DNA of 64,000 bases from Primulina eburnea (Eukaryota; Streptophyta; Magnoliopsida; Lamiales; Gesneriaceae): NCBI RefSeq assembly GCF_022965805.1, contig NC_133104.1, positions 24,362,069 through 24,426,068 on the forward strand, given 5' to 3'. Within the stretch, counting starts at the first letter, position 1, and each line of letters starts with the position of its first letter. Under the pieces are notes generated by a model that saw only the letters and a program-made list of their open reading frames with translations, made no database searches and was not told the DNA's origin. Made by a program: the position numbers and the translations under genes. This document shows, piece by piece, positions 46,416-55,595 of the stretch.

Positions 46416-46590
46416 TTGGGCCTAGTATAGTTAACTAATGGTCCCAATTGGGCCTAGTATAGTTAACTAATTGGGCCTAGTATAGTTAACTAATAAATCT
46501 AGAACCCATAATCTGTGTCACTCCTGTTCTAAGCGCGGGTGCGTGAACTTTAAAATTTTCGGGGCAATTGGGCCTAGTATAGTTAACTAA
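46416..46590. other. Rearrangement junction with templated-insertion-like filler
   Basis: Four copies of ATTGGGCCTAGTATAGTTAAC occur at about 46415, 46446, 46469 and 46566. Between the third and fourth sit two pieces of the adjacent LTR family: TAGAACCCATAATCTGTGTC (as at 46353 and 40163) and CCTGTTCTAAGCGCGGGTGC (as at 40897). The last copy is continuous with the LTR fragment to the right and is the likely template. Confidence 0.8.
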
Positions 46591-47218
46591 TGGTCCCAAG
46601 CTTGCACATTAATTTTTCTAGAAAAAAATAAAAGCCAAAACCCGATCTTTTATTTATAAATATATAGGCCCCTTCACCCTAATGCACAAGACTCCTTTTT
46701 TCATCAAATAACACATGCACACACGCATCAACAAGGGGCAAGGCTTCGGCTTTCGCAAGGATTTTCAGCCAAGGTCTTCTCGTCGCCGTTCTTCAATTCG
46801 TCATCGAAAATTCGTGCGTAAATTATGCAAAAGCACGTCATATTTATTCTCTTTTTCTCATCTATCACACCCTAATATTTATTTGATCATGAATTGCATG
46901 GAAAACAAGTTACACTTTAATTTATTTTCGTTTTTGTGCAAAAAATGAATTTTAAAAGCATGGTTTTTGATCCAAAAACATGATTTATATGTACATGAAG
47001 GGTCTTCCATGTTATAGGATCAAAGGGGCGTGTTTTTACACAAATTATAGAGTCCTAGGATGCACTAAACCGACTGCGCACGTAGAAGAGCAAGCTGGAA
47101 CCGTAGCTTCAATTTTTCGTGTCATAGGCGATCGGTTTCAAGGGATAACCATACATGGCTTGGCTTGGTTGCTACTAGGGCTGCGCAGGGTCATGTTGGG
47201 TTAGGAGAGGAGTCCTAG
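46566..47218 (+). mobile_element. Fragment of a Tekay-like LTR
   Basis: An AT-rich TATA region (TTATTTATAAATATATAGG, 46649-46667) is followed by leader-like sequence and stops at the insertion at 47219. Style and composition match the LTRs at 24529 and 25003-38870. The short frames at 46715-46948 and 46980-47204 show no domain. Confidence 0.5.
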
Positions 47219-48911
47219 TGTAATGCCCGAGATTTTAGTTTGATACTTTTGAGTTATCATGTATTATGAATAAGGGAATGGAAGAACAGACATGGAGAAG
47301 AGACGTTGCAATTCGAGTTTGGTGGAAAAGGGACACCGTACCCGCGCCAGAAAAGATACCGCACCCACGGTGTTGGGACAGAGAGGGCAACGCACCCACG
47401 GTCCAAAAGCCAGCGCACCCGCAGTTGTTCCTTCTGAATTTGTGGAAGTGATCCAATAAGCTCAGCGCACCCGCGGTGCAGAGGGAGCGCACCCGCGGTG
47501 TGACATGCAAAATATAGAATAAACCATGTGTCCTTGCCATGCATACTTAATGTGTCATCCTTCATTCTCAGCAGCAAGAACCGAGACCAAGTTCAGAGAA
47601 TTCCTCCAAAACTTCATTCCATCTTAGACACGTGATTGTGAAGAATCCAACCGCCCGATTTTCGATCCGAGTTTAGATTCTTGCTTCCCTCATCACCGGC
47701 TACGAAAGGATGTAAGTTTTATTTCGTTTCATCATGTTTCGAAATTGATGTATGGGAGGAAGTATGATTTGAACTCTAAAATATGTTCTTGAGATTATGA
47801 GATACGTATATTTGAAACCGGAATGAAGAAATGTTACCGTATGCGATTACTACGATTTTCCAGCATATATGTGTATGAGATTATGCAGATTTCAGCATAG
47901 TAGATGTATTATGATAAGGATTATGAGTTATTGTATTGATTACTGATGTTTGAGATGACCGGTATTGCGAGATTATGCCGTTGAAATGTACCGAGATTGA
48001 ATATTGATCCGTATGTGTATTGATTTGAGTTAGAGATTGATAGAATTCATATTGAATATGCCATTTCAGATTTGTTTTGACAAGCTTCGACATCGAGACC
48101 TCGACATCGACAAAGACTGAACAACGAAAGGTATAATTCAATGTTGATTAAGGAATAATAACTCGAATCAGATTCGATTTGAGTTTCCCAAAACCACATA
48201 CTTGTTATGTTTGTAATGTACTGAGATAGGAGAGTTATTGGCAGATATGCCAAGTTTCTAGACGTTCGGTGGTATCGAGACATAGGAGAAGATCGACTCC
48301 GATTGTAGATATTCGATACAGACAGGGCCGAAGTCTAGGAATAAGATGTACCGCCACCCCGATTGGGAGAGTAGGTGGGAGACTTGTTACGTCGTATTCA
48401 CACCGGGATCCCTAGACTTAGATATAAGTCGAGTCAAAGAATAAGAGTCAAAGATGTTTTATCTGTCTTCACTAATATGTCATGATTACTGATTCATGTA
48501 TTATGATTTTGTATTTAATTGCATGATATGCATGTATACATGTTTTATACTGAGATTTGTTGTCACCCGAGTTTCCGGCTATTGTTGTGTCTGTATGTGT
48601 GCATGACAACAGGTGGGACAGAATCAGGGTCGAGAAAAAGATGAGAGATTGGATAGCGTGGTGATTACGGGTGTAGAAGATGGACTAGTAGTTTTTACAT
48701 TTGATATGTAATGTGTTTCCAATACTAGTTTGTGTAAGTATGTAATGAAACAAGACATGTACCCACTTTGTTGAAAATAAAATAGAGGTATCATTTGTGT
48801 ATGATTTATATACAATTGTTTTTCATATTAAAAGCAAAATTTTGACCCACATTTTCTAGCAAAGATCCAATTAATCCCAAAGACAATTGAGTTAGAGCCC
48901 GGGTCCCCACA
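47219..48911 (+). mobile_element. 5' LTR (1693 bp), GCGCACCCGCGGTG family
   Basis: It runs TGTAATGCCCGAG to GGGTCCCCACA. It holds the CpG-rich array 47336-47503, the donor-like TGTAAGTTTTATTT at 47711-47724 and the conserved block 48563-48618. The preceding CCTAG (47214-47218) would be one target copy. Confidence 0.9.
47336..47503. repeat. CpG-rich palindromic array, GCGCACCCGCGGTG type
   Basis: About six units vary between CGCACCCACGGTG and CGCACCCGCGGTGC, separated by spacers such as TTGGGACAGAGAGGGCAA. The core is the reverse complement of the array at 40611-40922. Confidence 0.85.
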
Positions 48912-49169
48912 ACAGGTGGTATCAGAGCGAAAGATCTTATACTGAGATAGAATAGAATGAGCGGGGGTAGATTGAATTCTCTTCCTTGCTTTTATTGTGC
49001 TAGCATAATTTATTGCTTTCACTATTACATATTGTCTTGTTATCTGAGTTGATTACAGCATGTATTTGCAATGACTGAATCAGAACCGATTTTGGATCAG
49101 AGGTATATGATCAGAGGAGGACTGAGATAGATTGTATAGATTGTGTACTAATCCGTTTGATAATCAGAT
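48912..49169 (+). promoter_or_regulatory. Primer-binding site and leader up to gag
   Basis: ACAGGTGGTATCAGAGCG follows the LTR end. The leader ends with TACTAAT (49146-49152), a T-rich stretch and ATCAG two bases before the gag ATG, an acceptor-like arrangement shared with 31678-31699. Confidence 0.8.
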
Positions 49170-49415
49170 ATGCCTCCTCGACGAGTACTGCAACCAGTAG
49201 CAAGTCGAGCACCAGAACAAGGCAGTACTTCCAATGATCCGATGGATGTGACCGCTACACCGATGGAGACTTTGCTGAAAAAGTTTCAGTCGTTTCGACA
49301 ACCGACACTGAAGGGCACAGAAAATTCAATGGAGTGTGAAAGCTGGCTCGATGACATCGAGATGTTATTTGAATCTCTTGATTATACCGACGAGCGACGA
49401 GTTAAACTTATTGGG
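49170..49415 (+). pseudogene. gag, first part (interrupted)
   Basis: MPPRRVLQPVASRAPEQGS ... CESWLDDIEMLFESLDYTDERRVKL closely parallels the gag at 31702. The frame runs into the inserted LTR at 49416 and stops in it. The second half resumes at 62486, so the gene is cut by a 13-kb insertion. Confidence 0.9.
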
Positions 49416-50995
49416 TGATAAAGATAAAAAATTGTACATTAATTATTTTATAATATAAATATATAGTTTTTGTTTTATTAAATGTTTAAATATTACATGT
49501 TTTATAATAAATTGTATAAAATATAAGTTGTGTGTAATTATAAGTTTTTAATAATTTTTACAGGTTCGATAAAACAAGAATAACCTTGGCGTTGCAAATG
49601 GGATTAAGATGATTCTTGGACCTGTAGAAAGTTGATTATAATATCTACAATATTGTTGACAAGCATGAGATAAAAATTCTCTCACAATTGGGATCAAATT
49701 AAGCAACAAAGAAAGTTACCAAAGGAGTGGCAGTTTTACCATGCTCTAGTATTTTGACCATATCTCTCAAATTACTTAGTCAAATATTCTGAAAAAAATA
49801 CCACAACTAGACAACTCAATTATCCCCATGTTTCTTTTTATGTGAAGAAGCAAATTCGGAGAAGAAGATTTTCAAAAGTGATGTGTAATATAATATTAAT
49901 TTCTTGGAACACCAATGAAGACTTATGTGTAAAAAAATAATATTTTATTTGTGGTTGACTCCCCAAATTTGGCTATAAATAGGGGTGCATTGTAATGTAT
50001 TGAGATGTCCCTCATTCTATGAACAAACCTTTGAGTTCATAATATTTCTCTCTATATTTTTCTTTTATTTCTTCATTTAAATATAATTAGCATGTTAATT
50101 TCATATTCAAAGTTTTACACTTTGAATAATCAATAGCTAACTTCCTAAAGTTGAGATGATAAGGTGAAACTCTTGGCATGATAATAAGGTTATTAAAAGG
50201 TAAGAATCTATGTTTTATATTATTTAATCATTATTTATTGTTTATGTTATATTTATTTCTTTAAGCATTTTTATACCCTACTTATAAGTGGGAGTTTTGA
50301 TTTATTGTTGCTATATGTTACACTAAATTCTTGGAAACATTTAAATGTTAGTTTGGTATTACCAACCATTTAAAGTGGATGCCTTGATTTATTATATATA
50401 AATATATTATAATATTAAATTCTTGGAACCATTTAAATGTTAGTTTGGTTTTACCAACCATTTAACTTGGATTCCTCGATTTACTATATATAAATATATC
50501 ATAATAATATTTTCTTGGTACCTTTTAAATGTTAGTTTTTTACCAACCATTTAAAGTGGGAACCTTGATTTAGTGTTTACAAATATATATATAGCACAAT
50601 AAATACTTGACCACATTTATAAGTTTTGGTATATATTATATATTTATGAGATAATAATTTATAACATAATATAAATATGATTATTTAATATATTGGAACC
50701 ATTTTATTAAGTGGATTTCAATATTGTTCGTTAATGTTAACTTTATTAAAATACCAAGAGTGGATCCTTTAATCTCAACTACTTAAATTAAAATTTGAAC
50801 AATTAAAATTTACCCATTAAAGATTCAAACAATTAAAATTAAAAAAGAAACAAAAACAAAAACAATAACAAAAAGACATTGTAGTGGACTTGTAATTACC
50901 TTAGCTTCCCTGTGGATACGATATTCGGACTCACGGAATTATACTACTTGTGAGGACAACCTGCTCTTGAGAGTGCAACAATCAAAGTCGCAACA
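49416..50995 (+). mobile_element. 5' LTR (1580 bp) of the Athila-like element
   Basis: A TATA box GCTATAAATAGGGG lies at 49971-49984. From about 50325 to 50600, three to four imperfect repeats of roughly 92 bp carry the words TTCTTGGAACCATTTAAATG and TTTACCAACCATTTAA. The LTR ends GTCGCAACA. Confidence 0.9.
50325..50600. repeat. Imperfect ~92-bp tandem repeats inside the Athila-like LTR
   Basis: Each unit has CTTGG(A/T)ACC(A)TTTAAATG, GTTAGTTTGG, ACCAACCATTTAA and CCTTGATTTA. The 3' LTR carries the same set at about 61805-62080. Confidence 0.8.
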
Positions 50996-51018
50996 AGTTT
51001 TTGACGCCTTTGCCGGGG
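50996..51018 (+). promoter_or_regulatory. Primer-binding site (Asp-tRNA-like)
   Basis: AGTTTTTGACGCCTTTGCCGGGG begins right after the 5' LTR; the Athila site is, from memory, TGGCGCCGTTGCCGGGG, so two or three bases differ. Confidence 0.75.
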
Positions 51019-51190
51019 AAGTATAATTTAATTTCAAGTCTATTTAATATTGTTTATAGTTTATTTTTCTTTATTTGTATTTTATTGCTTTTGTGTTTTT
51101 TTTTTATTTTTCTTTTGCATTTGCATGAGCATTTGGTCAGGTACACTTAGTGATCGACTCATTCGAAACAACCCTTTATTTTTACAAAAC

Positions 51191-52725
51191 ATGGCGGAAG
51201 AACCCATCCAAGAAAATGAAGATGAAATTCAATCTCAACATGATCATGATAGACGAAGAACACTTAGAGATCACATGAATCCTAGACGTACTAGTGCACC
51301 TTCATGTCTAGTTTTTCCCCCTGATGCATCTCATTTTAATTTTAAGCCTGGTATTATCCAACTTTTACCCAATTTTCATGGCTTAGATTCTGAAAATCCA
51401 TACATGCATTTACGAGAGTTTGAAGAAGTGTGCAACACATATAATGATCTAAATTGTAGCATGAACACCATTTGACTTAAGCTTTTTCCTTTTTCTTTAA
51501 AAGATAAAGTTAAACTTGGCTACAAAATCTTAGATCGGGATCCATTCGAACTTGGGATGAATTGCAACAACAATTTTTGAAAAAGTTTTTTCCATCTCAT
51601 TGAACAAATTCTTTCAAAAGGCAAATCATCACTTTCACTCAAAAACAAGGAGAAACTTTTTATCACTGTTGGGATAGATACAAAGAATTGCTTAATCTTT
51701 GTCCACATCATGGTTTTGAAATTTGGAGAGTTGTTTCTCAATTTTATGAAGGCTTAACACCTAAAGATAGCCAAATGGTTGAATTTATGTGTAATGGAAC
51801 ATTTGAAGATAAAGATCCAAACGAAGCAATTGAGTATCTCGATTCATTAGCTGAAAATGCTCGAAATTGGGATACTATAGGTACAATTGAACCATCAAAC
51901 AAGATTCAATCTCCTACATCTGGTGGAGGTATGTACACTCTCAAAGATGAACATGATCTTCAAGCTAGATTTACCTCTTTGGCAAGAAAAGTTGAGGCAC
52001 TTGAATTGAAAAAGAATGGTCAATTAAAATCTGTTCAAGAAATTGTGTGTCACATCTGTGATACAAGTGATCATTTTACAAAAGATTGTCCCAATTTACC
52101 CTCTTTTAAAGAATGTCTCCATGAACAAGTCAATGTTTTGAACAATTTCAAAAGGCCAAATTTTGAACCATTTTCTCAAAATTACAATCTTGGTTGGCGA
52201 AATCATCCAAATTTTAGTTAGAGGAATGATAATGTTGCACAATTTCCGCAACCAAATTTTCAAAATCAACAAAATTTTCAAAATTATGCACCTTATGTTC
52301 CTCCACCTAAAAGGAATTTGGAAGATTTATTGAATTCTTTCATTGCAAAGGAAGAGTCTATCAATACTCAAACTGCTCAAACCATGACAGATTTGAAAGA
52401 TACTCTTGCTAAATTTGCATCTGCACTTAATGTTCATGAGAAAGGTAAATTTCTTTCACAACCTCTGCCTAATCCCAAGGATCATCATTCACAAACTGGA
52501 ACTTCTGGAACTCAACCGATGGATCAGGTAAAATCTGTTATTACCCTTCGAAGTGGTAAGGTTGTGGAAAAATCCATTCTTGAACCTTGTGAAGATGATG
52601 ATAAATCAACTTCAAAGGGTAAGGAAGTGGAACCCATAACTTCCGAAGAGGAGGTTCAACAGACAGTGTCACCACCATTCCCTCATGCATTGAAAAATAC
52701 AAAAAAAATCAAATTTGAATTCTGA
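51191..52725 (+). pseudogene. gag of the Athila-like element, broken by stops and a frameshift
   Basis: It starts MAEEPIQENEDEIQSQ, about 195 bp after the LTR. The segment GIIQLLPNFHGLDSENPYMHLREFEEVC matches the Athila/Tat gag core. A TGA ends the first frame at 51475, and the frame shifts before 51688. 51688-52221 holds HFTKDC of a CCHC-type knuckle (CHICDTSDHFTKDC). A TAG at 52219-52221 is followed in the same frame by 52222-52725, with ITLRSGK, a common phrase near the gag C-terminus in this group. Gag would form the particle and bind RNA. It cannot be made whole from this copy. Confidence 0.85.
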
Positions 52726-53416
52726 TATATATGATATTTTTAAACAAGTAAAAGTTAATATTCCTTTATTAGATGCAATAAAACAGGTACCATCATATGC
52801 CAAATTTTTGAAAGACTTGTGCACTGTGAAAAGAAAATTGAATGTGAAAAAGAAAGCAATTTTAGCCGAACAAGTAAGTGCAATCATTCAAAATAATAAT
52901 ACTTTGAAATACAAAGACCCTGGTTGTCCTACTATTTCATGTATTATTGGAGAACGAAAGATTAAAAAAGCCTTGCTTGATCTTGGAGCTAGTGTTAATT
53001 TACTTCCATATTCAGTTTATCAAGAACTCAATCTAGGCGAGTTAAAATCTACTTCGGTAACACTTTTACTTGCTGATAGATCTGTTAAAGTGCCAAGAGG
53101 TATGGTAGAAGACGTGTTGGTCCAAGTTGATAACTTTGTATATCCTGTCGATTTCATAGTTTTAGATACACAACCTATCGAAGCTTGTAATACAAATCCT
53201 GTAATTCTGGGTCGTCCATTTTTAGCAAATTATAATGCTCTTATAAATTGCAGGAATGGAATAATGAAGTTGTCATTTGGTAACATGACCTTGGAGCTCA
53301 ATGTTTTTAATCTTTGTAAGCAACCACATGACAAAGGAGATGAAAGTGGAGATGAAATTTTATTGAAACTCTTGTGGAAGAAAACATTCAAGAAGGGAGT
53401 ACTCGTGATCAATTAG
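52715..53416 (+). pseudogene. Protease region of the Athila-like element
   Basis: A 233-codon frame contains LLDLGASVNLLP, the Athila/Tat form of the aspartic protease active site (DLGAS in place of DTGAS), then ILGRPFLA, the second conserved protease segment. It overlaps the gag end in another frame. It ends at 53416, 32 bp before the nested solo LTR. The protease would cleave the polyprotein. Domain order and motifs are clear; the break downstream separates it from RT. Confidence 0.85.
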
Positions 53417-55182
53417 ATATTTGTTCAATTGAAACTGTTAAAGAAAATTGTGGGGACCCGGACGCTAATTATCTTCTTACTCATTATTGGGATTTAATTA
53501 TCAGTTCTGATAAACAGGGTCTAAAAAAGATTTTCTTTTTTTAAAATGTAACTGCGGAAGGTAATGGAATTTAAACAATATACATCTCTGTATAAAAACT
53601 ACAGTTCAGCAGAAAAGTACAATACTGTACAACCTAAGTCTAAGGTTCAATTACTAAATTCAAGTAATAAACCAAGTCTGCTACAAGTCCGGAATCACCA
53701 CGCTAACTCGTCTTCTCTCATCGTCATCTCGACCCTGATCCAGCCCCACCTGTTGTCATGCACACATACAAAACAAGACAACAGCCGGATAACTCCGGTG
53801 AGAATAAATCCCAGTATAAAACATGGTAAACATGCATATACACATAATGATTCATGGAACATGCTGTCCTGAATAAACGCAAAGACAATAGTAATAGATT
53901 TCATCATCTATGAACTCTAATCTAACTAAACATGCAATTCAAATCAGATAAACATGCATGTAAATAGTCTAAATCATGAAACATGCTGTCATGACTGAAA
54001 GTAATAACAATAGGTTCCATAGTCTATGAAACCAATTCATCTACGCATGCTGTTCTAATCAAATCATGTCTAGACTGGACTCAACTATAACTCTAGGGAT
54101 CCCGGGGTGAATAAGACGTCAATGGCTGTCACCTACCCTCCCAATCGGGGTGACTGTACGTCTTATTCCTAGACTTCGGTCTGAGCTGTATCGACGGCTG
54201 GCAATAGGAATAATGGCTATTCCTACGCTGAGATACACCGAACATCTAGAGAATTGACAATGACTGTCAAAGACTCTCCTATCTTAGCTGCAATGAATAT
54301 CAATCTGAAACAAAGCATAATCATATTCATATCTGAATATGGCAATAATCTCATACTTTTGAATAAAATGCTAAAATCAAAGCATAAACATATTAAAGTA
54401 TAAAGAACAGTCTAGTATGTGATTTTGTTGGGAAACTCAAACGAAATCTGATTTGAGTTGTAGCTTCCCAAATATCACATGAATTATACCTTTGTCGTCC
54501 CTGTCTGACGAAGACGATGACCTGTATTCAAATCTGTCCATATCAAATCTGAAAAGACAATATCGAATACATCGTATCAATGAATAACTCAATTCACAAT
54601 CTGTTCTGATCAATACTCAACTCAGTACATAATCTGATCAATATCTGAACAAGATACAATTCAATTCATGTCGTCGATATCACAATACAATCTAAATCAT
54701 ATCTGAATCTGATTAATCTAAATCAACTGATGTTTCGACGGCATAACAATACAGTCTGAATAACCCCGTCAGTTCTGAACATCACAATATAATACTGGAA
54801 TTCATAATCTGTGTCAATACAATTCATAATCTGAATACTAACACAATTCTGGTATAGAATCTCAGTCAATATCTTTCAAAAATCATAACAATTGTATAAA
54901 CAGTCTGTTTCTCAATCTGACTTCGATTCTATAATGTCTAACATGACAAGAACATCATATATGACTTCTATTCAATTCTGACCATAGCATAATTTCAAAT
55001 CATGTCTAAACGTAACAAAACTTACGTCCAGTTGTAGCCTGTGTTGATAGGAACACAGTGCTGAAGTCGGATTCAAAATCTGACAGACGGATTTCTCACA
55101 AAAGGCGTAAGGATTTTTCACTCTTTTTCAGAAACCTTTCTCGACTCTTTCTTCTTTTTTTCCTTTCTGAATTCAAAGATTG

Positions 55183-55187
<5 letters not shown>

Positions 55188-55237
<50 letters not shown>
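55188..55237. repeat. (TA)n microsatellite at the presumed TATA position
   Basis: About 25 TA units lie between the CpG-rich array and the donor-like site, mirroring 25878-25933. Confidence 0.9.
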
Positions 55238-55240
<3 letters not shown>

Positions 55241-55284
55241 GTAGCATTTCGAGAGACCAAATGGCAACTTTTCCTATTGCATGC

Positions 55285-55465
55285 CGCGCGCTCGGGCGGT
55301 AAGAAAGTACCGCTCGGGCGCGGCACTTTCTGTCCGGTTGTTAACTTATTATCCATTGGCGCTCGGGCGGTAACTTTCTACCGCTCGGGCGCCACATGTT
55401 CTGTCCCAAACTTCTTCTTGTGGGACGCTGGCGCTCGGGCCGTCCTTTTCTCCCGCTCGAGCGCC
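55285..55465. repeat. CpG-rich palindromic array, GCGCTCGGGCGGT type
   Basis: Three pairs of GCGCTCGGGCGGT and ACCGCTCGGGCGC arms, about 10 bp apart, are separated by spacers with TTCTGTCC. It is the reverse counterpart of 25654-25826. Confidence 0.87.
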
Positions 55466-55595
55466 GAAGGTTCTGTCCAACTTCTCGGCTAACCATGCCA
55501 CGACGCCCGGCCTCGTCATTTGAGTTCGTATAATCTCACTCATGATAATTAATCAATGTCTGATTAAATAATTAAATCTCGGGCATTACAAAAAT

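Larger units (their letters stand above)
53449..55590 (-). mobile_element. Solo LTR (2142 bp) nested between protease and RT
   Basis: On the minus strand it opens TGTAATGCCCGAG and ends GGGTCCCCACA. The target duplication AAAAT is perfect (53444-53448, 55591-55595). It shares the CCCGAGCGG array, TA tract, donor-like site and conserved block with the solo LTR at 25505-27410. Read in element orientation, its duplication is ATTTT, the same as that of the other copy. Confidence 0.93.
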
